Source: Syntrophaceae bacterium
GTDB lineage: Bacteria > Desulfobacterota > Syntrophia > Syntrophales > Smithellaceae
Direction: 5' to 3'
DNA length: 49,496 bases
Assembly: GCA_025355345.1 (NCBI GenBank)
Contig: JANXZU010000055.1
Span: forward strand, 1 to 49,496
The position numbers and the translations under genes are program-made. The notes below the pieces were generated by a model. That model was not told the origin of the DNA, searched no databases, and saw only the letters and a list, made by a program, of their open reading frames with translations. Positions 10,034 to 19,315 of this stretch are shown here, piece after piece; the stretch's first letter is position 1; every line of letters starts with the position of its first letter.

Positions 10034-10507
10034 ATGACCGATCAATTTCAGGGCATTGAGCCGATGGTGTACAAAAGCAAGATCAACGTCCCCTATTCAT
10101 GGTGGGCAGGCGATACTGCGAGCAAATTTTATTTAACCCTTCGCGATGAAAAGAAAATAACTGCAACTAAATGCGTGGCATGCAACAAGGTGTTTCTGCC
10201 CCCGCGCAAGGTCTGCCCGTCATGCTTTACTGAGAACACACAGTGGGTAAACGTATCCGATGAAGGAACGCTTATTACCTTTACGATAGCCCGGCGGCAG
10301 TTTGCGGCCATCCCTTCCGACAGGAAGGTTCCTGTAATCTGGGGGCTGATAAAACTTGATGGTGCCGATACCGCCATGCTGCATTATCTGGACGAAATAA
10401 AACCGGAAAGTGTGACAATCGGCATGCGTGTGAAGGCGGTGTTCTCCGAGGGGCGGAAGGGTAACATCCGTGATATTTCGCATTTTAAACCGGTATCACG
10501 GGTATGA
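10034..10507 (+). CDS. Zn-ribbon/OB-fold DUF35 protein
   Basis: CVACNKVFLPPRKVCPSC; DUF35 architecture. Confidence 0.85.
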   Translation: MTDQFQGIEPMVYKSKINVPYSWWAGDTASKFYLTLRDEKKITATKCVACNKVFLPPRKVCPSCFTENTQWVNVSDEGTLITFTIARRQFAAIPSDRKVPVIWGLIKLDGADTAMLHYLDEIKPESVTIGMRVKAVFSEGRKGNIRDISHFKPVSRV

Positions 10508-10526
10508 AACTAAAAGTAAGCTGTGG
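10494..10526 (+). repeat. 3'-end interspersed repeat (degenerate), overlaps stop codon
   Basis: TATCACGGGTATGAAAC...AAGTAAGCTGTGG matches 21710-21742. Confidence 0.6.
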
Positions 10527-10545
10527 GTTTCATATCCTCCGCTTT

Positions 10546-10654
10546 GCGGGATTGTTCAACTGACCAATTCCATTATGACACAGATGACCCATGGTGACCT
10601 TTAGGTTATTTAGGTTACATCGCTTTCGGAATTGGAGTTTCACGAATAATGAAG
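10546..10654. repeat. composite interspersed repeat upstream of thiolase A'
   Basis: GCGGGATTGTTCAACTGACCAATTCC ... CGCTTTCGGAATTGGAGTTTCAC; same two blocks in reverse at ~44065-44122. Confidence 0.65.
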
Positions 10655-10665
10655 GAGCTAAATAT

Positions 10666-11811
10666 ATGGATAGAGCAGCAATAATCGGCGTCGGTACCAC
10701 AAAAATTGAAAAGAGCAAAGTTGGTGAAACTTTCGCTGATATGGCGTGGGAAGCCGTGAACAAGGCACTGAGCGACGCCGGAATGACAATTGACGATATC
10801 GACAACGTAGTTACCACATCCAGCGATTTCTGGGACGGCAGGACGATTTCCTGCATGGCTGTGGGTGATGCAAGCGGCGCAGCCCATAAGAACGTTTCCT
10901 GTGTCGAAGGCGATGGAACCTACGGCGCATTTTACGGCATGACGCGGAGCCTCTCCGGATCGTACAAGACCACCCTGGTTACAGGACATTCCAAGGGCTC
11001 CCAGAGCGTATCGAGTCTCATTACTAATTCTTCCTTTGATCCCATCTACGAGCGGGCTCTCGGCATGGATATGGTTACCGCGTGCGCCATGCAGGCAAGA
11101 TCATACATGCATCGCACCAAAACCACGCCTGAACAATTGGCCGGAGTATCGGTAAAGAATCATGGCAATGCGCTGAAGAACCCACTAGCGCAACTTCCCA
11201 TGAAGATTACCATTAAGGATGTGCTGGAATCAGAGATGATCGCGGACCCGCTGCATAAACTTGATTGTTCACCGGTATCCGATGGCTGCGCAGCTGTTAT
11301 TATCGCCCACGAATCGGTGGCAGCAAATTTCAAGCAAAAGCCGGTCTGGATCAAGGGTGTATCCTTTTGCGCGGACAGCTTCTTCTTCGGCGATAGGGAT
11401 CTTTCCCGTGCAAAGGCACTTACAGAAGCAGCGAAAAAAGCATATGAGATGGCAGGAATTAAGGATCCCAAAAAAGAAATAGATGTTGTCGAACTTTACG
11501 ATGCGTTTACTTATCAGGAACTCATGTGGCTTGAAGAAATGGGGCTTGCTGATGATGCAATGGCAGGGAAACTTCTCGAAAAGGGAGAGTTTAATATGGA
11601 TGGAAGGCTGCCGGTAAACGCTTCCGGCGGATTGCTCTCCGGGCATCCTGTTATAGCCGCTGGGCTGTATAGTATGGCCGCGGTGGTCAGGCAGATTCGA
11701 GGCGACGCGGGAGGTTTTCAGGTGAAAAAGGCGAAAACCGGTCTGGTCCATGGCGTCAACGGCCTGGGCGGCCAGTCCCACTGCGTGTTTATTCTTGATA
11801 AGGACAAGTAG
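10666..11811 (+). CDS. thiolase-superfamily protein, subunit A' type
   Basis: MDRAAIIGVGTTKIEKSKVGETFADMAWEAV; VNASGGLLSGHP; SD GAAGGAG before ATG 10666 (ORF track start 10591 lies in a repeat). Confidence 0.85.
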   Translation: MDRAAIIGVGTTKIEKSKVGETFADMAWEAVNKALSDAGMTIDDIDNVVTTSSDFWDGRTISCMAVGDASGAAHKNVSCVEGDGTYGAFYGMTRSLSGSYKTTLVTGHSKGSQSVSSLITNSSFDPIYERALGMDMVTACAMQARSYMHRTKTTPEQLAGVSVKNHGNALKNPLAQLPMKITIKDVLESEMIADPLHKLDCSPVSDGCAAVIIAHESVAANFKQKPVWIKGVSFCADSFFFGDRDLSRAKALTEAAKKAYEMAGIKDPKKEIDVVELYDAFTYQELMWLEEMGLADDAMAGKLLEKGEFNMDGRLPVNASGGLLSGHPVIAAGLYSMAAVVRQIRGDAGGFQVKKAKTGLVHGVNGLGGQSHCVFILDKDK

Positions 11812-11825
11812 GAGGAAGAAGAACC

Positions 11826-12983
11826 ATGGCTAAACGAGTTGCAATTGTAGGAACCGGACAGACATTTCATAAGAGCCATCGCCCTGATGTCAACGGTCAA
11901 GAGCTCATTAACGAGGCAGTACGGAGAGCGCTTGCGGATGCTGACCTGAAAATGAAGGACATCGATGCCATAGTCATCGGGAACATGGACCACTTTGAAG
12001 GAATCAATTACGTCGATTGCTGGAGTGTTGACGGCTCCGGCGCAACGATGAAACCAATTATCAAACTGACCACCGGCGGAACCACCGGCTGCACCGTCGC
12101 CATAGGCGGCTACCATCTTGTAGGGTCGGGCATGTTCGACAGGGTCCTGATTATCGGCTGGGAGAAGAATTCCGAATCTGACACCACCGGCGCAATCACA
12201 ACTGCCTTTGATCCCGTATGGGACAGGCTGGTATTCGCCGGAGCAATTTCGGGCCTGGCGGCCGAGGCGCAGGCATATATTGCCCGCTATGGTGCATCTG
12301 AGCGCGATGGTGCCCGAGTGAGTGTTCGGGACCGTAAGCACGCTATGAACAACCCCCACGCTCAGCTTCGAAAGGAAGTGACGCTCGATGAAGTGCTTGC
12401 CTCACCGATGCTTGCCGATCCAATACATTTATTGGATGTATGCCCCCGATCCGACGGCGCGTGCGCAGTCATTATGGCCAGTGAAGACGTCGCGGAAAAG
12501 ATTTGCCCGAAACCGGACTGGATCTGGGCGACAGCGTCAAGACATTCATACAGTTACCTCGGCGATGCCGATTACGGACGCCTCACCAGCATGCGCGAGG
12601 GATCACAGGAACTTTGGAAGAAGGCGGGCATAAAGGAACCGCGTAAGGAACTGGATGTTATTGAGCTATACCAGCCTTATTCATTCGGCGGTCTAATTTG
12701 GATTGAGGATATGGGCATAGTGGGCCCCGGAGAGGCGCCCCGGTACATCTGGGACGGAAATACCGACATGGGTGGAGAGTTGCCCATCAACCCGTCGGGC
12801 GGTGTTATAGCAACCAATCCCATCGGGGCAACAGGTCTTATCCGGTGCGCTGAGGCTGCTATGCAGGTAATGGGTAAGGCGGAAGGGCGTCAAGTCCCTG
12901 ATGTCAATTTTGCTTTCAGCAGCGGTTTCGGCGGCTGCTGGTGGACCGATATGATTCTGCACGGCAAGAAAAAACCGAAGTGA
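11826..12983 (+). CDS. thiolase-superfamily protein, subunit B' type
   Basis: paralog of 2418-3614; INPSGGVIATNPIGATG; SD AGGAGG. Confidence 0.85.
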   Translation: MAKRVAIVGTGQTFHKSHRPDVNGQELINEAVRRALADADLKMKDIDAIVIGNMDHFEGINYVDCWSVDGSGATMKPIIKLTTGGTTGCTVAIGGYHLVGSGMFDRVLIIGWEKNSESDTTGAITTAFDPVWDRLVFAGAISGLAAEAQAYIARYGASERDGARVSVRDRKHAMNNPHAQLRKEVTLDEVLASPMLADPIHLLDVCPRSDGACAVIMASEDVAEKICPKPDWIWATASRHSYSYLGDADYGRLTSMREGSQELWKKAGIKEPRKELDVIELYQPYSFGGLIWIEDMGIVGPGEAPRYIWDGNTDMGGELPINPSGGVIATNPIGATGLIRCAEAAMQVMGKAEGRQVPDVNFAFSSGFGGCWWTDMILHGKKKPK

Positions 12984-13002
12984 CCTAACAGGAGTAGATA
13001 TT

Positions 13003-13467
13003 ATGACCCAAACAGAAAATATAATAATAGAGTCAGGCGACGCTGTACAGCCCTTCTCGTATTCCGTGGGGATGCACGGCAGTAAGTTTTTTACCGAGCT
13101 GCGCGATAACCGCAGGTTCATGGCGGTCAAATGCCCCAAGTGCAAGAAAGTTTATATCCCGCCGCGCGGTGTTTGCGGAGAATGCTTTGTCGAAATGAAA
13201 GACTGGGTAGAGGTCGGTCCGCAAGGTGTCATCGGTACGTTTACCATTCTCCGCTTTGCTTTCATCGATCCGGAAACGGGCGCACAGAAGCCGGTTCCCT
13301 ATGGCTACGGCTTTATTAAATTCGACGGTGCCGATACCCTTTTTCAACACTATATTAGTGTCGAGGATGAAACGAAGATAAAAATAGGCGCCCGTGTTGA
13401 GCCGGTATTCTCCAAGGATCGTAAAGGTACCATACGGGATATTGAATATTTTAAAGTAATAGATTGA
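13003..13467 (+). CDS. Zn-ribbon/OB-fold DUF35 protein
   Basis: CPKCKKVYIPPRGVCGEC. Confidence 0.85.
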   Translation: MTQTENIIIESGDAVQPFSYSVGMHGSKFFTELRDNRRFMAVKCPKCKKVYIPPRGVCGECFVEMKDWVEVGPQGVIGTFTILRFAFIDPETGAQKPVPYGYGFIKFDGADTLFQHYISVEDETKIKIGARVEPVFSKDRKGTIRDIEYFKVID

Positions 13468-13517
13468 TCTAACTAAAGGAGTCTCCGACGGTTGAGATAA
13501 ATTTATCAAAGAGGATA

Positions 13518-14372
13518 TTGAAATTGCCGGGGGCGTTGTGCGGTGGAATCAGCACAGGAACCGATAAAATTCGAAGCGGCTACGGCAACGGAGATTGCCT
13601 TTACTTTGATTTTGAACATCTGGTCTTTGCCGTGGCTGATGGCTCGGAGCGCTTCCCGTGGGCGTCTCGTGATCTTTTGAATCGACTTTCGGAAAGCCTT
13701 GCGCAATCAGGAGTGCCGGATACGGTTTTGGGCTGGAGGGATCTGATTAACAAGGAGATATACTCAGAACAGAAGTACCAGCACAAAACGACATTTAGCT
13801 GTGTCGCAATCATTCCCGAAGGGGAAGGCATCTGCCTTATAATTTCGCATGGTGGCGACAGCGCCGTAACTGTAATGAACAGCGTCACAGGATCGATATG
13901 TCAGCAGACCGGACGCGATATGAATTTCGCGGGAAGGAGCAAGGACATCGTTGATGTAAAGGAGTACCGCACGGCGGATCGCGACATTCGGGTTCTGCTT
14001 TCGACTGATGGATTTGATGACGTTTGGCGGTTTTGCCTGCGCCAGTCGCTTCTCGGCGGCGCTCGTGATGTGTTTGAGCGGTACCCGGTAGGCAGCATCT
14101 GTGAAATGATTTCCTCGATATTGCAGCAGAACATCGGTAGGTTCGAATATGACGATATCGGATTTATAGTTATTGATCCCTATCGGACGGAGCGGATCAA
14201 TGGAACAATGGTGATTATGGGCGGGACGCGGCCTTACGAAGAGCAACAGTACCAATTGGAATACGCATCAGGTTTAAACGACCAATGGGTAACCGAAGGA
14301 AAGTGGGATGAGCACGATGAAGTGTTCACCCGGGCTGGAATTCGGGCGATTGCCAATAAATTGGAGAGTTGA
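13518..14372 (+). CDS. PP2C-like serine/threonine phosphatase domain protein
   Basis: VFAVADGSERF, GGDSAVTV, LLSTDGFDD, DDIGFIVI motifs; TTG start preceded by AAAGAGGAT. Confidence 0.6.
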   Translation: MKLPGALCGGISTGTDKIRSGYGNGDCLYFDFEHLVFAVADGSERFPWASRDLLNRLSESLAQSGVPDTVLGWRDLINKEIYSEQKYQHKTTFSCVAIIPEGEGICLIISHGGDSAVTVMNSVTGSICQQTGRDMNFAGRSKDIVDVKEYRTADRDIRVLLSTDGFDDVWRFCLRQSLLGGARDVFERYPVGSICEMISSILQQNIGRFEYDDIGFIVIDPYRTERINGTMVIMGGTRPYEEQQYQLEYASGLNDQWVTEGKWDEHDEVFTRAGIRAIANKLES

Positions 14373-14379
14373 TACAGAT

Positions 14380-14988
14380 ATGAGTGAACGGCGCAAGAAT
14401 GATATAATAAATGTGAGACGAGCCCAGTTGACTAAGGCTGCGTACAAGGTTGTCGGGCAAAAGGGTTACTATGACTTCACCATACGCGACATAGCTAAGG
14501 AAGCAGGCCTTTCCACAGGTCTTGTCCATTACTATTTCAAGAACAAGGAAGATCTCCTGCTTACTCTGCTCAAGGAGATGAACTCCAATCTCAAATTTTA
14601 CCTCAACAAGGCCCTCACGGTACTTTCAGATCCTCGCGATAAGCTGCTGGCTTTCTGTGACCAGGCTTTTGATCTGATGGACAAGGAAAAAGCATATTTT
14701 CATGTGCTCATCGATTTTTGGGCGCAGATGAATCATAATAACCGGATTCGTCAGGCAAACATAAAGCTCTTTCAGAGCTATCGTGACGAAATTTCGGCAA
14801 TTCTTAAGGAGGGGGAGGCAAGCGGTTTATTTAAAGTCGCGGACGTGAAACATACGTCTGTAATCATCATATCACTTATTCAGGGAACCATCATCCAGTA
14901 TGTAATTGATAATGCGGCATTCGATTATCGCGAGTACACGGGAAAAATTAAAGAGCAGATTCTCTCCATAGTCATAAAGGAAAAATAA
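14380..14988 (+). CDS. TetR/AcrR-family transcriptional regulator
   Basis: AAYKVVGQKGYYDFTIRDIAKEAGLSTGLVHYYFKNKEDLL HTH; start at ATG 14380. Confidence 0.9.
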   Translation: MSERRKNDIINVRRAQLTKAAYKVVGQKGYYDFTIRDIAKEAGLSTGLVHYYFKNKEDLLLTLLKEMNSNLKFYLNKALTVLSDPRDKLLAFCDQAFDLMDKEKAYFHVLIDFWAQMNHNNRIRQANIKLFQSYRDEISAILKEGEASGLFKVADVKHTSVIIISLIQGTIIQYVIDNAAFDYREYTGKIKEQILSIVIKEK

Positions 14989-15007
14989 TCCATTGAAGGA
15001 GGCACTC

Positions 15008-16159
15008 ATGGAATTTGGATTTACAGAAGAACAATTGATGTTCAGAGATTCGGTTTATAAATACGCAAAGAAGGAAATTACGCCACTGGTTGAGGAAGCT
15101 GATCTCAAGGCTGAATTCTCGACGGAAGTATGGCGGAAGCTTGGAGAGATGGGACTGCTGGGCCTGCCGTTTCCGGAAGAACTTGGCGGATCGGGTGCAG
15201 ATGTTGTAACCTGTTGTTTATCCGGCGAAGCCCTCGGGCATGCCGGTGTTGACCAGGGGCACCTGCTGGCACTCGGAGCACACACATATCTTTGCATGGA
15301 TACCATATACAAACATGCAACACCGGCGCAACTCAAAAAGTATATACCCAAGCTGGCATCTGGCGAGTGGATTGGGTGTATGGGACTTACAGAGCCTGGT
15401 TCAGGTTCCGATGCCGCATCGATAACTACATCGGCTGTAAAAAAAGGGAACAAGTGGATTCTCAACGGGACCAAGACATTCATTACCAACGCGCCGGTAT
15501 GCAACGTCTGTGTTGTCTATGCCACGATTGATAAAAAACTGAAGCACAATGGCATCACAGCCTTCATTGTCGAGAAGGATTTCCCCGGCTTTTCGACAAG
15601 CGCGCCATTCCACAAGATGGGCGTTCGTGCTTCCGCCACCTCAGAAGTGATTCTGGATAACTGCGAAGTTCCGGAAGAAAATCTCTTAGGAGAGGTCGGC
15701 AAAGGATTTGAATATACAGTCGAGACCCTTTCCTGGGACAGAAGCGCTTTATTATCTCCCTTCGTCGGCGGTATGCAGTTCGCCATAGAGACCTGCACCA
15801 AGTACTCTCAGGAACGTGAACAGTTTGGCAAGCCGATTAACTCATTTCAGGCGATACAGCACAAACTGGCGGATATGAAGATTATACAAGAGGCAGCGAA
15901 AATGACAGTTTATCGCGTGGCTCACGATAAGGATTCAGGCAAACCTCTCAACCACATGCATACATCAATCGCGAAAGCCATCGTGGGCGACTGGGGCATG
16001 AAGGCCGCAAGTGAAGCTGTCCAGATATTCGGCGGTTACGGCTATATTCATGAATATCCGATTGAACGATTCCTCAGGGATGCGAAATTGGGGCAGATCG
16101 GCGGCGGTACCTCCGAAATGCAGCGATTTATCATATCCCGTATTCTGAGCTACTTCTAA
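15008..16159 (+). CDS. acyl-CoA dehydrogenase (ACAD1)
   Basis: GLTEPGSGSDAAS, WILNGTKTFITNA, VQIFGGYGYIHEYPIER, GGGTSEMQR; SD GGAGG. Confidence 0.92.
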   Translation: MEFGFTEEQLMFRDSVYKYAKKEITPLVEEADLKAEFSTEVWRKLGEMGLLGLPFPEELGGSGADVVTCCLSGEALGHAGVDQGHLLALGAHTYLCMDTIYKHATPAQLKKYIPKLASGEWIGCMGLTEPGSGSDAASITTSAVKKGNKWILNGTKTFITNAPVCNVCVVYATIDKKLKHNGITAFIVEKDFPGFSTSAPFHKMGVRASATSEVILDNCEVPEENLLGEVGKGFEYTVETLSWDRSALLSPFVGGMQFAIETCTKYSQEREQFGKPINSFQAIQHKLADMKIIQEAAKMTVYRVAHDKDSGKPLNHMHTSIAKAIVGDWGMKAASEAVQIFGGYGYIHEYPIERFLRDAKLGQIGGGTSEMQRFIISRILSYF

Positions 16160-16187
16160 AACAGACATAAGACAGGAGAATAATATT

Positions 16188-17360
16188 ATGAACTATGATT
16201 TGACACCGGAACAATTATCCATAAAGGAAAACTTTTCGAAGTTTTGCACAAAAGAAATAGAGCCGCGTGCCCATATGCTCGATGAAGCCGGGCATAAAGA
16301 AGTGGATAAGCTGATTAAAGAAAACATCAAACTGATGGCCGGAATTGGCTATCTTGGTATTGGGCACGATGAAGTTTACGGCGGCACGAATCTCGATTTG
16401 ATCAGCCAGGCGATAGCAGGGGAAGAAGTAGCCGCTGCCTGCGCCTCCACGTTTCTGTCCTGCGGTGCATCGAGCGGACTTTTTGGTATGCCGTTGAAAA
16501 TGTTCGGCACCGAAGCGCAGAAGAAAAAATATCTCCCCGGTATCATTAAAGGTGAGATTATCGGGTGCTTCGGCCTTACCGAGCCTGGAGCAGGTTCTGA
16601 TGCTGCTTCAATTAAGACAACAGCGGTTAAGAAGGGCGATAAGTGGATTCTCAGCGGGACCAAGACTTTCATTACCAACGCGACAATAGCAGACGTTGCT
16701 CTTGTATTTGCTTATAATGACAAGGAGAAAGGCCCCGGCGCTGGAGTCACCTGCTTCCTTGTCGATAAGGGGACAAAAGGATTTTCAGTGAGCAAGCCCT
16801 TTGATAAAATGGGCTTCCGTGGCTCCCCTACAGCCGAGTTGATTCTTGAAGATTGCGAAGTGCCGGAAAGTGCAGTTCTAGGCACAGTGGGCAATGGATT
16901 CATCCAGGCGATGATGACCCTGGAATACGGCAGGATCGGCATGGCAACAGTATGCCTCGGAATAGCAGCCAAATGCCTCCAACACGCCAACAAGTATTCT
17001 AAAGAACGAAATGCCTTCGGAAAACCGATCAACCGTTTTCAGGAAATCGCTTTCAAGCTTGCCGATATGATGATCATGTCCGATGTGGCCAGGCTTCTCA
17101 TCTATCAGGCCGCCTGGGCAAAGCAGACTAATAACCCGGAATCCGCGATACTGGCATCCATTGCAAAAGTATGGGCATCGGAGGCCGCTACACAGATATC
17201 CAGCATGGCAGTACAGGTATTTGGCGGTTACGGATACATCAAGGAATTCCCTGTGGAGCGTCTCTACCGCGATGCCAAATTGGGCGAAATCGGCGAGGGA
17301 ACTTCGGAAATACAGCGTGTAATGATCGCTAAGGATCTGATAAAAAAATACGCAGCATAA
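16188..17360 (+). CDS. acyl-CoA dehydrogenase (ACAD2)
   Basis: GLTEPGAGSDAAS, WILSGTKTFITNA, GGYGYIKEFPVER, GEGTSEIQR. Confidence 0.93.
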   Translation: MNYDLTPEQLSIKENFSKFCTKEIEPRAHMLDEAGHKEVDKLIKENIKLMAGIGYLGIGHDEVYGGTNLDLISQAIAGEEVAAACASTFLSCGASSGLFGMPLKMFGTEAQKKKYLPGIIKGEIIGCFGLTEPGAGSDAASIKTTAVKKGDKWILSGTKTFITNATIADVALVFAYNDKEKGPGAGVTCFLVDKGTKGFSVSKPFDKMGFRGSPTAELILEDCEVPESAVLGTVGNGFIQAMMTLEYGRIGMATVCLGIAAKCLQHANKYSKERNAFGKPINRFQEIAFKLADMMIMSDVARLLIYQAAWAKQTNNPESAILASIAKVWASEAATQISSMAVQVFGGYGYIKEFPVERLYRDAKLGEIGEGTSEIQRVMIAKDLIKKYAA

Positions 17361-17386
17361 GCTGTGCAATAAACACTATGTCGCAA

Positions 17387-17497
17387 TAACAATTTGTCAT
17401 TGCGAGTTCACGACAGTGAACGTGGCAATCTAATCATATTGCAGTTCTTATGAGATTGCTTCGGTCGTTGCACTCCCTCGCAAAGACATTACGCCAC
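17387..17497. repeat. interspersed palindromic element, copy 2 (inside operon)
   Basis: TGTCGCAATAACAATTTGTCATTGCGAG..CGTGGCAATCT..AGATTGCTTCGGTCGTTGCACTCCCTCGCAAAGACATTACG; homologous to 247-372. Confidence 0.8.
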
Positions 17498-17512
17498 TAA
17501 GGAGAAACGTAT

Positions 17513-17950
17513 ATGTCTATAGATACAAAATTCATCGGCAAAACGTATCCAACCCATACTTATGAAGTTGGAAAAGAAAAAATAAAGGAATACGCTAAAG
17601 CGATTAAGAATAATGATCCGCATTATCTTGACGACGATTTTGCCAAAAAATCGAAATACGGCAAGATTATCGCACCCCCCACTTTTGCGGTTGTTTTTGG
17701 CGCGCACCTTATTGAACCGGTCTTCATGGACAAAGAGCTTAACCTGAACATGGCGATGCTTGTGCACGGAGAGCAGGAACTAGAATTCTTTGAAGTGGTC
17801 AAGGCAGGCGATGCCATCACCACCACCGCGAAGATCAGTGATATCAAGAACAAGGAAAAGCTGGATGTCATTTCCCTTGAGCTCAATTCAAAAAACCAGC
17901 ACGGCAAAGACGTGAGCCGTGGAACTTATACCTTTGTCGTACGCAAATAG
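17513..17950 (+). CDS. MaoC N-terminal/FAS1-like hydratase-dehydratase subunit
   Basis: FIGKTYPTHTYEVGKEKIKEYAKAIKNNDPHYLDDDFAKKSKYGKIIAPPTFAVV. Confidence 0.85.
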   Translation: MSIDTKFIGKTYPTHTYEVGKEKIKEYAKAIKNNDPHYLDDDFAKKSKYGKIIAPPTFAVVFGAHLIEPVFMDKELNLNMAMLVHGEQELEFFEVVKAGDAITTTAKISDIKNKEKLDVISLELNSKNQHGKDVSRGTYTFVVRK

Positions 17951-17960
17951 GAGACTCGCT

Positions 17961-18347
17961 ATGAAAATTGAACAAGGACAAACATTCACCGGAATTGAGA
18001 AAGTTGATAAATACAGGGCCCTGTACTACGCCGGTGCATCCGGCGATTATAATCCCATACATATCGATCCCGACTTTGGAAAAATGGTGGGCTTAAACGG
18101 CACAATCCTTCAGGGATTATGTACACTGGCATTTGCGGCAAAAACCGTCACCGACTGGGCCGGCGACCCCGGCAAATTGAAAAAAATAAAGTGTCGCTTC
18201 AGTGCTCCCGTTATGATTGAAGATACAATTTCAGTTCAAGGTACTGTTACTGAAATGCAGGCAGGACGCGCCAGAGTTGATCTCTCTGTTGTCAATCAGT
18301 CCGGGGAGGAAGTTCTCCAGAAAGTCGAAGCTGAGGTTGAAATCTAG
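17961..18347 (+). CDS. MaoC-like (R)-specific enoyl-CoA hydratase subunit
   Basis: YYAGASGDYNPIHIDPDFGKMVGLNGTILQGL hydratase-2 motif; SD AGGAGA, ATG 17961. Confidence 0.88.
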   Translation: MKIEQGQTFTGIEKVDKYRALYYAGASGDYNPIHIDPDFGKMVGLNGTILQGLCTLAFAAKTVTDWAGDPGKLKKIKCRFSAPVMIEDTISVQGTVTEMQAGRARVDLSVVNQSGEEVLQKVEAEVEI

Positions 18348-18398
18348 TAAAAAAGCACATTATCGGGTGTACTCTATTCCGACTAAGGAGTAACACAC

Positions 18399-19298
18399 AT
18401 GAGAAAATCGACAAAAACACTCATGGCTAAGCACGGCTGGCGCTGCGACCGGGCAATACACAATTATATTTACTTCGTTTTTTATTATCCTTATGTGGCA
18501 GCCGTATATTATCTGTTCAAATTTCTTTCAAAATATTTATTCTGGTTGAAACCGCTCAATCCTATTCTGAATATGGCGTTTAACAGGTATCACGCGAAAA
18601 TACTGTCAGGCGGTGATGTGAAAAAGATTGTGACACTAGATCAGGACATCAGCGCAATCTCCGAAAAAAATAAGCAGATCGTCCCCTTCAAGTATGCTTA
18701 CAAGATTCTTTTCCAAAACCCGGACTATATCGTGGCAATCGACTGCCCCTGCAAAAAAATACTAAACGCTCAGCCCGACACGATAAACTCCTGTTTGTTT
18801 GTGGGCAGCGGTACCGGAGCTTTCTGGCTGGACAAGCTGTCAAAAAAATATCATGCCCGAAAGATCAGCCAGCAGGAGGCACTGGATATGATCAAGCACT
18901 ACCGGAAGAAGGGCTACATCAATCAGGCATTCTTCAAGGTCGCAACCGGCGGTAGTACCGGCGTGATCTGCAATTGTCATCCGGATACCTGCGTTTCCCT
19001 GCAGGCCACAAAGTTCGCAAAAAAATTCAACAAGGATTTCACCATGAACGTGTATGCCGGCTACTCGGTTAAGCACGATGAAACAAAGTGTAAAAAATGC
19101 GGAGATTGCGCCAAAGTATGCTATTTTGAAGCCATTACTGTCGTACCTGAAAAAAGCTGGTCGTACAATAACGAAAATTGCACCGGTTGCGAGCTGTGTG
19201 TAGAGCACTGTCCCGAAGGGGCACTCTCCCTGTATCAGGACCCGTCAAAGCCTCTGCCGCTGGACATTGATCTAGTCAAATCCGAATTCTCAAACTAA
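18399..19298 (+). CDS. 4Fe-4S ferredoxin-type protein
   Basis: CKKCGDCAKVCYFEA and CTGCELCVEHCPEGA; additional upstream Cys motifs. Confidence 0.8.
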   Translation: MRKSTKTLMAKHGWRCDRAIHNYIYFVFYYPYVAAVYYLFKFLSKYLFWLKPLNPILNMAFNRYHAKILSGGDVKKIVTLDQDISAISEKNKQIVPFKYAYKILFQNPDYIVAIDCPCKKILNAQPDTINSCLFVGSGTGAFWLDKLSKKYHARKISQQEALDMIKHYRKKGYINQAFFKVATGGSTGVICNCHPDTCVSLQATKFAKKFNKDFTMNVYAGYSVKHDETKCKKCGDCAKVCYFEAITVVPEKSWSYNNENCTGCELCVEHCPEGALSLYQDPSKPLPLDIDLVKSEFSN

Positions 19299-19315
19299 AG
19301 TAAAGGAATACATGC

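Noticed and set aside
11269-11781. 170-aa minus-strand ORF
   Set aside because: Antisense shadow of thiolase A'
11718-12359. 213-aa minus-strand ORF
   Set aside because: Antisense shadow of thiolase B'; no recognisable family
17387-17497. CRISPR array
   Set aside because: Copies are dispersed singletons tens of kb apart without regularly spaced direct repeats; no cas genes
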